Shown here: positions 1 through 10,220 of the stretch, piece by piece
Position numbering within the stretch: the stretch's first letter is position 1
Layout: the number at the start of each line of letters is the position of its first letter
Source of the DNA: Zymoseptoria tritici IPO323
Lineage: Eukaryota > Ascomycota > Dothideomycetes > Mycosphaerellales > Mycosphaerellaceae
Assembly: GCF_000219625.1 (NCBI RefSeq)
Contig: NC_018212.1
Span: 806,001-870,000, forward strand
Direction: 5' to 3'
Length of the DNA stretch: 64,000 nt
Made by a program: the position numbers and the translations under genes
The notes under the pieces: generated by a model
Database searches by the model: none
The model's input: only the letters and a program-made list of their open reading frames with translations
What the model was told of the DNA's origin: nothing

Positions 1-3000
1 GTCCTTTAGTAGCTTATTAGGTAAGGAAGACCTAAACAGGTCTCTATTATTTAGGATAATACGGCTTAAGCTAGGCTTCTTACTTAAAGAAGGAGGAACG
101 TCGTCTTCCTTAAGGGATATTAGGTCGTCCTTAGGATCGCGTTCCTTCTCTTATTACTATTTCTAGTATTTATCTATATTTAAGAGATATAAGGGCATAT
201 TAGGATTAATATTAAGTAAATCCTCTAGTTCCTTAAGGGAATAGAGATCCTTATCTACCGGAACGCTCCTTAAGTTAGGAGTATATCTAGAGTATAGTAT
301 AGTATACTTAACCCCCTTATCGTATAAGTATACCTTATTAGTAAAGGAATTAATAGTCGGGCAGTACTACCTAAACTATTTAAGTCTAAGGATTACTTCG
401 TAATTCGTAAGGTCTAATACTTAAGTAGTAATCTCTCCCTTAAAGTTACGTAGCTAGTAAGGTAGCTTAACTTTAAGGGTCGTCTCTATTACTATACCGT
501 TAGGCAGAATTACGGTCTAGGAATCTATAGCTACTTAAGCCTCCGGAAACTAGTCCGCGATCGTTCGTAAGACGTATACGCGCGTAGCCCTAGTATCGAA
601 TAGGAACTTAGCTTTAATAGAATACTTACTTAAACCTAAATGTCTAGAGGTAACTAAAAGGTTTAGCCCTATAGCGTTAAGGTAGTTAAGTTAAGTATTA
701 GGAGGGATTCTAAGTAATAAGGGTAATATAATAGATAACTTAGAATCCTTAGTATCTAAGTTGCTATCTATTTTTTTATTAGCTTACTTAAGCCCCCCTT
801 ACGTCTATTATAGTCGTCCTATTTCTTCTATAAGTCTAGCTTAAGCTTCTTCTAATAGTAATACTAGGTATATCCGGCGACTCCGTAGTTATAGTACTTT
901 AAGAAATACTCCTAAGTAGGTAGCTATTATAGGCGGTGCCTAAGGTATAAACTCGGCTGTGCCGAGCCTTTAAAAGTAGGGCGCAATCTTAGAACAAGGT
1001 TCTAAGATTCTTATCTTTTAGCACTTTTAGCCTAGTAGTAAAGCGCCCTACCCTAAACCCTAAGGTCGCTAGTTCGAGCCGGAGCTTACTCCGGTCGGAC
1101 CCTAATAGTAGCTTAGAGCTATTATCGTTAGCTATATATTTAAGGGTAGCGGCAATATACTCTACGGTAGTCTTATTTACCTTTCTTAGTTTAAAAGCCT
1201 TCCTAGTAAGAGTATTATAGTTTTCCTTAAAGGTAGGGGTATCTATTCTCGGGCCCCTTTAAGAATCTATAACCTCCTAGTTAGCTATATCGATAGCTTA
1301 AGCCTAGTCTATAATCTCCTATAGTCTAGCCTTTTAAGGGGTAAGCTTATATCGAATAAGCTCTACTCGGATCGATAGCTTAAGCCTATTAAAGAAGATA
1401 GTAGTATTAGAGAAGTTATTAGGCCTTAGCTTAAGTATACGAGCTATAGAGAGGATCTTATAGTAGAAGGTAATAATACCTCCTATTTACTTAAGGGCTT
1501 AGTATTATCTCTAGAGCTTCTCTTAGTAATAATAATCCTAGAAATAAGAGACGAGGTTACTAAGTATTAAGTTAAGAATATAAGTACCCTTACTAATCTT
1601 AAGCCTATAAGTCTCTTCTTATTCCTCCTACTAAGTAAGGGCGTTACGCTATATCTAGCTACCTACTAATTTAATAAGGTTAGCTTCGGATAGGCGGATA
1701 CCCCTCTATCTTAAGGTAATCTAAGACCTTAAGTAACGCTCTATAGATCTAACCTAGATATTAGTAGCGTTATTTCGAGTATCTTCCTAGTATAGCTCTA
1801 GTACCTAGACGGAAGCCTTAATAGAAGTATCTAAGGAATTAAGGGGAGCTATATCCCTACTTAGTATTCTAGACGTATAGTAATAGGGACGGCTTAGTCC
1901 TTCGTCGTTACTTAAGCCGTATCCTAGGTTATCTCCTTAATATAGGGATAGCTTAAACTATACGGCTCCTAGCTCGCTTAGTCCTTAGATAGGCCTATTA
2001 GTAGATCCTACTCGAGTAGGCTCCTAGGATAAGTAGGCGTTCTCGGCCTTAAGTCGGATAGTGTCCGCTTTAAGTCGATTAATATATTCTTCTATCTCCC
2101 TTAAGGCGGCTATATACTCGCTAAATCGAGTAGGCCCTAAGCCTATATTTATAGGCCGACTTAGGTAAGTAGGAGTATAGAAGGTAATATTAGCTCTAAG
2201 TAGAGCTAGGGGATTAGTCTAAGGATTAGCCTAAGGGTCCCCTTTAGGGAAGAGACGAGTAGTAGTAGACGGTGCCGCCCCTATATCGCTAGCTTATTTC
2301 TTAATACGATTAAGTTCGCTAGTTAGGCTTAGATAGCCTTACTTATCTTCCTTAAGCTCTTCTCCTTTAGCGACTATTAGGTTTAAGTCGTACGGGGAAG
2401 GGAGCTCTATAGTTCCTTTAGCTTAGCTAGTAGTAGATATCTTATCTTAGTAGGATAGGTTATTAATCGAATTTAAGTTACTATTATTATTTCGGTAACT
2501 TAAAGGGTTATAACTTCCTTCTTATAGTTCCTTAAGTAGCTAGGTAGCTCTAGCTATTATCGTGTTTAAATATAGTACGCTTTAAGTGTTTAGGTAACTA
2601 GCTTTAAGTACGGTAATTCTATACTTTAAGTCTCGAACTTAAGGCAAAACGAGTTTTACGTTAATTATTTAAGTAGAAGTTAGTAATCTAGTATATATAG
2701 CACCGCCGAGTAAATTGCTATATATAGGACCCCCGGCTATAGAAAATCCGGTAATTCTAGTTAGGTATATAGTCTAAGTAGAAAGTCCGGTATAGTCTAT
2801 AGATCTAAGGAGGTCTTAAACTAGGATCGTTTTAAGCTAGTTTAGCTAAATAGGTAATAAATCGAGTATCCGGCTAGCTCTAACCCTTAAGTAGTAGAGC
2901 TAGCCGGTAAGACGGCTAAGGAGCCGCCTTAAGTGCTCTTAGCTACTAGATAATTAAAAAGCGGAAAAAAGAATAATACTAATTATAAGGGCGAAGGCCC

Positions 3001-3150
3001 TTAAGCTATATAGACTAACTAAAACGAGCGAGTTATATAATAATAACGAGCCCTTAAGTGAAACGGTGCCTAAGGCTTTAAGGGTTCAAGTAAACCTAAG
3101 GTCGGTTTTTAGTGTTTTTAAACAGCGTAAATTAAAAATTGTTCATACTG
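1..3150 (-). mobile_element. RIP-degraded LTR retrotransposon, gag-protease part, cut by window edge
   Basis: This stretch is dominated by TA dinucleotides, has no long open frame and ends sharply near 3130-3150 where normal sequence begins. On the minus strand, decayed coding sequence is still readable. A CCHC zinc knuckle lies at about 850-905 and reads Y-x2-Y-G-V-A-G-Y where C-x2-C-x4-H-x4-C is expected, each change being TGC/TGT to TAC/TAT or CAT to TAT. Downstream, near 540-630, is an aspartic-protease motif reading FLFDTRATR, in which DTG (589-597) became DTR by G to A. Near 2050-2110 a coiled-coil-like gag segment reads INRLKADTIRLKAENA. All changes fit CpA to TpA mutation. Reverse transcriptase and integrase would lie left of base 1. 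LTR ends could not be fixed. Gag followed by protease fits Ty3/gypsy or Ty1/copia; the order of the pol domains, outside the window, would decide. Confidence 0.8.
1028..1081 (+). repeat. tRNA-like box A / box B segment, possible SINE remnant
   Basis: Inside the retrotransposon, between its zinc knuckle and the upstream gag region, lies a box-A-like sequence (TAGCCTAGTAG, from 1028) followed about 35 bases later by a box-B-like sequence (AGTTCGAGCC, 1071-1080). The segment between them reads like the D-arm to T-arm part of a tRNA-derived SINE head. Just upstream at about 990-1014 is a perfect 11-bp inverted repeat with a 3-base loop (arms AATCTTAGAAC). I infer a nested tRNA-derived insertion that was also hit by RIP. 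It is not a functional tRNA: no acceptor-stem pairing was found. Confidence 0.35.
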
Positions 3151-3345
3151 CCTCCGCGCTTATAGAAATGTGCGATCTTGTGCACAATTAGCGCTATAAT
3201 AAGGCGTCCGCAGATTCCCTTTGCGCCCGCAACTCCAAAAGCATTATACTAAAATACACCATGCTAAAATACACCATGCGCGAATCCGTAAGAGTGCCCG
3301 ATATTTGTCCGCCAAGTCCATCCCGTCACCCTGCCGCGTTTGGCG

Positions 3346-3381
<36 letters not shown>

Positions 3382-4476
3382 CATGTTGGCCCAGAGGCCC
3401 ACACGCTATGAACTCCAGAAGTCACCGCCGTCTAGTAGTTGATGCATCGTGCCTCAAGGTGCTTTCCGCATTTGTCGCCTGGGTCGCCCGGGTACGACCG
3501 GTAGCAGACATCGCGAGCGTACCAATTCCAGGTGTCTCCGTCGAGGCCGAAACCTCCAGACTGACACTAGTTCTCAAAGTTAGACTGGTCGCAATCTGCC
3601 GGGGTCGGGAAAACATACCCATTCGTCGTAATAGAGGCAGTCTTCGCAGCCTAGTTTGTGAGTAGCAGCCCACCAATTCCGCGCGCGTATGCAGGCGTGT
3701 TGCGTGATGTGGTCGTCCTAAGAGTTCTAACGTCAGCTCGGTCCGAGGGCCAGGATTGCACTGAAGGCAGGACAGTACTCACGCTGTCACCTCTCACAAA
3801 GGCGGCGCATTTGTTGTGACTGTCTGCATGTATGCTGTAGGAACTATCAGCCCGGCCTCGATATGTAGTGCGTGAGAATGTCTTACGGGGCTGGCAGAGT
3901 GGAGAGAAGCGCAAGAACGACGCTCGGCTTGACATGCATCGTAGAGAGAGCACGGAGTTTTTGGTGAAACTCTGTTTTTCTTTTCTTTTTCTTTGCAATG
4001 GTTGAGGAGAGTGAGAGAGTGAGAGAGAGAAGTAGATGGGAAAGCTGCTGAAATATTACTCGACGAGATGGCGCCCGTTCGCCGTCAAACACCGCCAGTG
4101 TCCAGGATGTCCTGTCAGACTCATCTCGCAATGTCCGTCGGCTGTCAGGCTTTCCATGTCGACCTGGTGGGGGTGGGCGCATGGGAATGTAATGGAATGG
4201 AGTAGACGGGACGTCTGGATCATTTACAGGATTGAACCGTTCCATTGGCTTCTCGCCGACACATGATCCAATGTCTGAGCTGAGAGCGTGACGGAGCCGT
4301 CTACTTTTTCTCCTCTCCTCTCCTCTCAGTCTCAGCAGACCGGTAGAACTATCCACGCTAAACTCTTTTCGAATGCGCCGCAACGCAACGTCACGACATC
4401 AACATCGGAATGCTATCCACGCTGCCATACGTGCGCATATGATGCCTAGCGCATCGCCGCAGCCACTCCCTCCACC
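3151..4476. other. Intergenic, no convincing gene
   Basis: Several overlapping open frames occur on both strands, but they are low-complexity, overlap each other and show no family motif. A 15-bp unit (CTAAAATACACCATG) is tandemly duplicated near 3248-3277. A GA-rich run lies near 4008-4033. The last 150 bases probably hold the promoter of the gene starting at 4477. Confidence 0.5.
3349..3379. repeat. (CT)n microsatellite
   Basis: About 31 bases of uninterrupted CT dinucleotides. It produces poly-Leu-Ser runs in the open frames that cross it, which is why those frames are not called as genes. Confidence 0.95.
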
Positions 4477-5898
4477 ATGTACCGCACCACGGACCCTCGA
4501 TTCCGACGACGACTAAACGAGATCGGACAAACCCTCGAGTCCGCCAACGAAACCGCGCAATCGTCCTTGTACATCTTCTCGCAGAACTACATCAAGCCGT
4601 GCTTCGGAGCGGTAGGGAACTGCCTTGGAAACTGTGTGGATGCGAGTTGCCCTGGCGTGGGAGGGAAGAGGAATGCGAGAAAGGCAAGAGCAGCGCGGGC
4701 AGATCGCGCGGAGTTGAGTTTTGACTTCTATGACGATTGGGATGAAGAGGAGAGGGATGGATTGCTGGGATGGGGTGGTGCGGACGACTTTGATCGGATT
4801 GTGGGTGGGAGTGGTGGTGGTTACGGCACGACAGGACCAGCGGTACCAGCACAGCAGCAGCCACCGAGGCAAAGAGGCATGAGTTACCCTAAAGGCCGGA
4901 GGAAAAGCATTGGTGAGGGCGTGGATGCCGCAGTCGTGAATCAGCGAGGATTCTGGGGACGACTATTCGCGGGCAAGCCAGCGCCGTACAAACCTACAGT
5001 TGCGGATCTACAGGACCATCCAGGCTCGCGATGGAGAGACAGGACCGAGGGCGAAGCTTTACTGGGTGAGGACGAGTCAGGATCAGACCGGATTGGACGA
5101 CGAGCGAAGACGCATCGGCGAAAGCGCAGCGGGACACAGGCTTCGCAGGAGACGACGAGCAGTTATAGCAGTCGAGGAGACTTATTTCCTTCCGATGAAG
5201 AAGACGATGCGATACCGCTGGACGATGAATTTGCAATGGTTTGGAAAAGACGAGGGACGATGCATTCGGGACCGGAGACGGATTCAAGTTCGAATCCTGT
5301 GTCGCATAAGAGAGGCAAGCGACCTAGCGCAGGAAGTCGTGCCTCTACACGACGGACATTCTCTTCGAGGAGTACAAAGAGTGCGAGGAAGGGCACGAGT
5401 CGGACAAGCTCGAGCGGTCAGCATACTCCGACCACCATCAGTCGAGATGATCTGCCTGAAGCCACAGAGCTGGACTCTGGTCTTGTTCCCAAGGAGATTC
5501 TACGCCCTCATGCTGGACTGGACGTAGACGAGGATCCTCAGTCTCCGCCTCATCTTGCTGAATTGGAGGCTCAGGAGCGAAGAGTCGCAGAGGAAGAGGA
5601 AGCGGCCGTGCAGCGAAAGCGAGAAGAGGCCTTGCGCATTGCGGCGGAGCGAGGACTGCCTTTACACGATTTGAAAAAGCATGCCACTGCGCAGACGACA
5701 AGCGCTGAAAAGGCTCCAGAGATGCAAGCGGCCTCGACAGAGCCCTCATCGTCGGCGCGGGAACCTACACAATTGCCCTCACCACTACCGACGGAAGACG
5801 AGGAAGATCAGCCAGCTCCTAAGGCCAAATCGGGCAGGAGCACACGAAGCAGTACCAACAGTGACGGCAGCACGAAAGGCCACGAACAGCTTGGATGA
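4477..5898 (+). CDS. Conserved fungal hypothetical protein, charged and disordered
   Basis: A single uninterrupted exon of 473 codons. The N-terminal ~60 residues (DPRFRRRLNEIGQTLE, then a SQNYIKPC segment with Cys-rich GNCLGNCVDASCPG) resemble the conserved start of an uncharacterised protein family I associate with filamentous ascomycetes. The rest is acidic and basic low-complexity sequence rich in S, R, E and G, with a short Arg/Glu-rich helical stretch near residues 365-400 (EAQERRVAEEEEAAVQRKRE). No signal peptide or membrane segment is visible. The start is the first in-frame ATG, preceded by a CCACC context. Function unknown. Confidence 0.8.
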   Translation: MYRTTDPRFRRRLNEIGQTLESANETAQSSLYIFSQNYIKPCFGAVGNCLGNCVDASCPGVGGKRNARKARAARADRAELSFDFYDDWDEEERDGLLGWGGADDFDRIVGGSGGGYGTTGPAVPAQQQPPRQRGMSYPKGRRKSIGEGVDAAVVNQRGFWGRLFAGKPAPYKPTVADLQDHPGSRWRDRTEGEALLGEDESGSDRIGRRAKTHRRKRSGTQASQETTSSYSSRGDLFPSDEEDDAIPLDDEFAMVWKRRGTMHSGPETDSSSNPVSHKRGKRPSAGSRASTRRTFSSRSTKSARKGTSRTSSSGQHTPTTISRDDLPEATELDSGLVPKEILRPHAGLDVDEDPQSPPHLAELEAQERRVAEEEEAAVQRKREEALRIAAERGLPLHDLKKHATAQTTSAEKAPEMQAASTEPSSSAREPTQLPSPLPTEDEEDQPAPKAKSGRSTRSSTNSDGSTKGHEQLG

Positions 5899-6174
5899 TC
5901 GATTTGATGAAGATGTGGGAATATTGCCAACCGCAAAAAAGAGCCTTTGCCGTTGTCTCAGAGTGTAGCGTTCAAGCGATGGTATTCATTAGTCTTCGTA
6001 CGCAGCGGCTACGTAGTGGCGATAATTGGGTCCAGATCAGGTGTAACGACAGCCTCTGTCTCCGGTTCAGATCGCTGTCTGCTCGGTGTTGAATTCGGAG
6101 GTCTCGCGCTAGCCTTCCTGATCAACTCATTCTGATCTTTCGGTCCCGCCTTTATCGTGAATCGATCCTGCAGC

Positions 6175-6960
6175 CTATTCGGTCAGCACAACATCCGCCT
6201 TCGCCGAGACAGCATAAACCAAAGCACTCACCCACAGGAACTGCGGACACCACCACTTGATCCAAATGAACAATGCCGTCAGCGGTCCAACATAAATCTT
6301 CCTATTGACACCGCCAAATTCGATCTTCTTCACGACCCGCCTGGCATACTCTTCCACCTCCAGGAGATAAAAACTGGTCTCACCCAGTTCCACGACACTC
6401 TCATTCTCATGCAGCTTCGTCTCAATGATACCCGTCACGACCGTGACGACTCTCATTACCAATGGCTGGACTTCAAGTCGAAGCGTCTCGCTCAGAGTCG
6501 TGAGAGCAGCTTTCGAAGCCCCATAGACTCCTCCAAACCCCATAGACTTCTCCAAACGACGCTTGGGTAACTTGTAAGGGGGCGAGGACGTGTAATACGA
6601 ATTGGTGGCGGGCTGCTTCGATGGGTGTGTCAAGAACTGGAGCCGTCAGTGTCGTGCCGGCGTTGTGTGCCGGCGTTGTGGACGAGGACGTCGAGGCTGC
6701 CGTTGGACGATGGTCGGACGACTTGTTGAACGGCAGCTTCGATGGAGGATGGGGAGCAGACGTCCAGGCTCAAGGTTGTTACGTTGGGGAGGAATGACAG
6801 TGAGGAGGGAATCTTGGACATTTTTCGAGCGGAGGCGAAGACGTGCAAGTCGAATTGCTGGTAATTCAGGCTGCGCCTATACCACCCGCAGAGCAGCCAG
6901 TTATGAGGACAGTCTTTTGCTTTGGGCTTGACATCTTTCGTGAGGTCTTTTGGAGGGTGA
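6175..6960 (-). pseudogene. Broken short-chain dehydrogenase (AYR1-like)
   Basis: An NADPH-dependent SDR is recognisable in pieces. The nucleotide motif TGCSAGGIG is followed by a stop (GAA*), and the sequence resumes in another frame with LHVFASARK and LDVCSP. Then comes LDVLVHNAG with a perfect 13-bp tandem duplication (6654-6666 and 6667-6679) that shifts the frame. The text continues as TTLTAPVLDTPIEA and APLQVTQA, and then jumps straight to GGVYGASKAAL with the catalytic YxxxK. The segment that should carry the catalytic Ser is missing. The C-terminal part (KIYVGPLTALFIWIKWW) matches 1-acyldihydroxyacetone-phosphate-reductase-like SDRs. Two frameshifts and one deletion make this a dead gene. 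Confidence 0.85.
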
Positions 6961-7025
6961 TGTCTCTGGCCGTGCTCGTCTGAAGCGTGCTTTATCCGGC
7001 AGCTCATGGCACTCGACACGGACAC

Positions 7026-7898
7026 AACGTCTCGTCGCGGTCACTGATTTCCAAAGGGCCCGGCGACCAGCTCTCGACCCAGCTTAGCAGTGGAAAGGTT
7101 CAGGGTGCAGTATATGGCTCAATGATGCATTGCGTGGATCACCAGCAAGGTGCCGACACAAACAATCTTGGGAGGCCACTTCTTCTCAATGACCAAAATG
7201 AAGGGAATGGCCCTGGTTGGACGTATGGATTTTGCGGCAATTCGAGATGGAAGCGTAAGTCATGACCTCCGACAGATACAGAGATCGGAGCTGGCGGATC
7301 CGCCACTGTGGAAGAAGTACTGTCGTAAACCATGGAGAGCGAGGGAGCACGAGAAGAGCCGATTGTGACGACGGAAGAGGTGACGATGCCAGCATGGCTA
7401 GACGGACCGACCGCCTTCTGGATGCCCAGCTGATCCATCAGCCACTGTCCTGGAATGTAGTGCTTCTTCCAAGGTGTGTAAGCGTCGGCGACAGAGTTCA
7501 GATCAAGCGGATCCGGTCTCACCAACAAGCACGAGTTACGGGATAGTATCCTCCCTGCACGAGTGCAAGCACACTGGTTGCTCAACGACGTGTGTATGGT
7601 CGTCCATCGAACATTCGTTTTCGACGGTGAGTTTGGACAGCTTCGGCGTCGCGTGGAACACATCCCAGGAACATCCCAAACAACTAGAGCGGACCTGTCG
7701 TATACGCATGGTTCAGTACCACGGCTTCCCTGCCTGTCACCCCCGCCCGGTGCCGTTTGTTGCGTCCACGCCCTGGCTGTCGATTGTCATAAAGTCGCTT
7801 CTCCAACCCAACTCTTCCTTCTTGCAACTCGAATCGAGATCCCCACTCGGTCTCCAAAACAGAACCTTCTCGACAAAACCCACAAAACAATATCAACA
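7026..7898. other. No supported gene; open minus-strand frame 7139-7663
   Basis: A minus-strand frame of 174 codons has a plausible protein-like middle (DPLDLNSVADAYTPWKKHY, then WLMDQLGIQKAV), and an alternative frame next to it reads VENECSMDDHTHVVEQPVC. I could not join them with clear splice sites or match a family, so this may be a decayed gene. The last ~100 bases are the likely promoter of the small secreted gene at 7899. Confidence 0.35.
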
Positions 7899-8228
7899 AT
7901 GCACCTCACCAAGACCACTCTTTACCTTTCGATGCTTTCGAGCGTCCTCGCATCCCCGGTAAATCTTCTACAGGACATTTTCAACCCGCTTTTGCTGACA
8001 AAATTTCTAGTATTGCTTCATTGACACTGGCGCGGGCATTGGCTATTGCCACGGCGACGACGGCAGCAATTACCCGTGCTGGCCACGTAAGTGTAGTTGA
8101 CAATACACATTGGCGATCCTTACTCATTCTTTACAGACTACCCGTGCAAAACCCCGGGCAAACCGAACGGATGCAAACAACAGATAAACAGTCAGGGTGT
8201 GGCAGGAGCGACTTGCAACTTGGCTTGA
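7899..8228 (+). CDS. Small secreted cysteine-rich protein, three exons
   Basis: Spliced from exons 7899-7958, 8011-8086 and 8137-8228 (228 nt, 75 residues). The introns are 52 nt (GTAAAT...CTAG) and 50 nt (GTAAGT...ACAG), and all phases agree. The N-terminus MHLTKTTLYLSMLSSVLASP is a signal peptide with an A-S-P cleavage region, ending exactly at the first intron. The mature part starts YCFIDTGAGIGYCHGDDG and has six cysteines (contexts YCF, YCH, PCW, PCK, GCK, TCN), enough for three disulfides. Size, secretion and Cys content fit effector-like or antimicrobial-like proteins. No homolog is recognised and no activity can be assigned. Each exon is too short to stand out as an open frame. Confidence 0.75.
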
Positions 8229-9158
8229 CCGCGGTGGATTCCTACTTCGTTGGAGCTGGGACGTCTTGCTGTTGACTCTTGGATGCGGTCGGAACTGCGT
8301 ACTGTCGATGTATCCACCTTGCGTTCACAAAGTCTGCTATATCAGCTTTGATTATTCGATTATGGTGCTACATCGAATGAAATTTCCTGCTGTGAATTGC
8401 TCCCCAAACCATTCGCTCACGCATGGGAGAGCGAAGGCGAAAGTCGGGCCACTGCTGAAACAAATGTGCGATCCGACACGGGTGGAGGCCCAGCTCGAGG
8501 TCGAAGGCTCGTCTTCTGCTTGAACTAATGAGATTGATTACATTGGAGCGGGCGGCGGGGATGTTTCGTGTCGCTGGACGTGGACCTCTGACTGTCGATC
8601 AAGCTATCCGACATCAACACGCTTCACTCCTTCTCTATGGAGTCCACGTCCCGCCTCCAGCTCAGCGCCATGAGATACGGTGCGGACGACTTCGATTACA
8701 GTCCGAAGACCAACGATCCCTCATCCGTGTTTCCGAAACCTTCAGAGCTCGGGCGATTGCGCTGCCATAGGCGATTGCCATTTCTGCTGGGATGCTCCTT
8801 TCCGCCTACACATAACCTACAGCATCCGTACACCGTGGACTTCATCGACGCTCCTCCGACACTTCCGCAGCCGCAATCCACCGCACTCGTATCCTGCACC
8901 GTGGACCGGCTGCATCCCGGAATCTGTCAATACTCACCAATTATTCGCATCACTCTCTAGCATCCCCGATTCAATGGGCCAATGTCCGTCGTGCTCAGAG
9001 CCAGGCGTCATGTCCAATCACCGACGAGAAACTTCACACGGCAAGCATCGACGGTCTTGTTCTCTCTGCCCTCTGACCTCTCCACGATACATCAGCCCCA
9101 CGTGGTTCCTACTATACACTTTCACCCCAAGCCTACTCCGACATTCGATAATCTGAAA
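8229..9158. other. Intergenic, nothing convincing
   Basis: Plus-strand frames of 80-158 codons overlap in different phases and show no motif. Parts may be remnants of a secreted-protein gene, but nothing can be supported. Confidence 0.4.
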
Positions 9159-9420
9159 ATGAAGCTCCTCACTGTCCCCCTGGTCACAACAACAGCCTCA
9201 CCCGTCTCCACCAAAACGAAACTTTGGCGGACATCTGATCCAACCACGCGAATGTCCAGATCCCAACAATATCGACGAGGACTGCTACGATATCGATGCT
9301 CGTTGCACTGGCTGTTGTTTGGAGGGCGGAGGCAAGCGGAATTATTGGTATGGTCGCTGCCATAAGTATGTCCATGGACATTCAATCAGATTACTCTTTT
9401 CTCGAACATCCCGATGCTGA
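9159..9420 (+). pseudogene. Cys-rich secreted-protein-like frame with broken start
   Basis: The frame ending with the stop at 9418-9420 contains seven closely spaced cysteines from 9253 (ECPDPNNIDEDCYDIDARC, then TGCC, GRCHK and a final RC). Its upstream part has no ATG: stops lie just before it. The only nearby start, MKLLTVPLVTTTASPVS at 9159, is one base out of phase. A one-base indel in the leader would explain this. A perfect donor-like GTATGT at 9366 with a branch-like CTGAT and a CAG at about 9431 also allows a spliced C-terminus. I call it a probable frameshifted small secreted protein gene. Confidence 0.4.
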
Positions 9421-9485
9421 TGAGTTGTCAGGCTTCACAAAAAGTCATCAGTTGGCCGTTGCGGCCGAACGAAACCACGACGGGG

Positions 9486-10220
9486 TCAAAGGAACTCGGG
9501 CAACACGACGGAGTGGTCGTCGTGGGATACATGTACGGATGTATCTGCGTTACAAGATATCATGCAAAGAAAGACTACCCACAAAAGCAACGAATGCCAA
9601 TCAAGACGTCCACGAGCGAGAAGATGCTCCTTGTTCTTGTGTTCCGGCTCCTCCGTCTCCGCGATGCCTCTCCTCTTCACAATGCTTGGGCGCTTAGTGG
9701 CGTGCCTTCTCGACGTTAGCACAATCTTGGACGTCCGTCGCGCGGGAGAACTTACAGCACCACGACCTCCAGTGCCGGCCGAGTAGAATGCGCCGCCAAG
9801 GACAGGACCGCGACCACCGGTACCCGCCGTGTAGCACACTCCGCCAAGGACAGGACCACGGCCGCCGGTACCAGCAGTATAGCATTCGCCTCCAAGGACA
9901 GGACCGCGGCCTCCAGTACCAGCAGTATAGCATTCGCCTCCAAGGACGGGTCCGCGGCCACCAGTGCCAGCAGTATAGCATTCGCCTCCAAGGACAGGAC
10001 CGCGGCCGCCAGTGCCGGCAGTGTAGCATTCGCCTCCACGGACGGAGGGCTCATTGATTTCATGGGCAGCTCCCAGAAGGTGCATTTGCTGGTGCCAGCC
10101 TCGAGTCGTGAACTGACGGGTTGGGTAGCCGGAGCGATCGCCGAGCACGTTGTAGAGTGCATTGAGGTCTTCCGAGGACGACCTGCGGGAGGACGGGTTG
10201 GACGCGTTGTCGGACACCAT
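9486..10220 (-). CDS. Gly-rich tandem-repeat protein with C-terminal hydrophobic segment
   Basis: A frame of 244 residues from the first in-frame ATG (10218-10220, MVSDNASNPSSRR). After ~60 residues come six 16-residue repeats, consensus GGECYTAGTGGRGPVL, the last two degenerate (GGVCY..., GGAFYSAGTGGRGAV). The tail has basic pairs (ATKRPSIVKRR) and a hydrophobic stretch (LLLWVVFLCMISC). The same DNA is open in other frames because of the repeat, but differences between repeat copies fall almost entirely at third codon positions of this frame, which supports it as the coding one. No signal peptide is seen. Function unknown. Confidence 0.55.
   Translation of the reverse strand: MVSDNASNPSSRRSSSEDLNALYNVLGDRSGYPTRQFTTRGWHQQMHLLGAAHEINEPSVRGGECYTAGTGGRGPVLGGECYTAGTGGRGPVLGGECYTAGTGGRGPVLGGECYTAGTGGRGPVLGGVCYTAGTGGRGPVLGGAFYSAGTGGRGAVSSPARRTSKIVLTSRRHATKRPSIVKRRGIAETEEPEHKNKEHLLARGRLDWHSLLLWVVFLCMISCNADTSVHVSHDDHSVVLPEFL
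9745..10032 (-). repeat. 48-bp tandem repeat, six copies
   Basis: Six head-to-tail 48-bp units; units beginning at 9793, 9841, 9889, 9937 and 9985 are close copies and the one at 9745 is more divergent. They encode the 16-residue repeats of the minus-strand protein. A partial unit follows at 10033-10056. Confidence 0.9.

Noticed and set aside
1021..1090. Functional tRNA gene
   Set aside because: Box A/B are present, but no acceptor stem or anticodon stem pairing was found and the context is a dead transposon.
3221..3998. Overlapping ORFs including one of 134 codons crossing the CT repeat
   Set aside because: Low-complexity Leu/Ser run, ORFs on both strands overlap, and there is no motif or splice structure.
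9694..10162. Alternative long frames across the 48-bp repeat on both strands
   Set aside because: Open only because the repeat length is a multiple of three; inter-copy changes are not synonymous in those frames.
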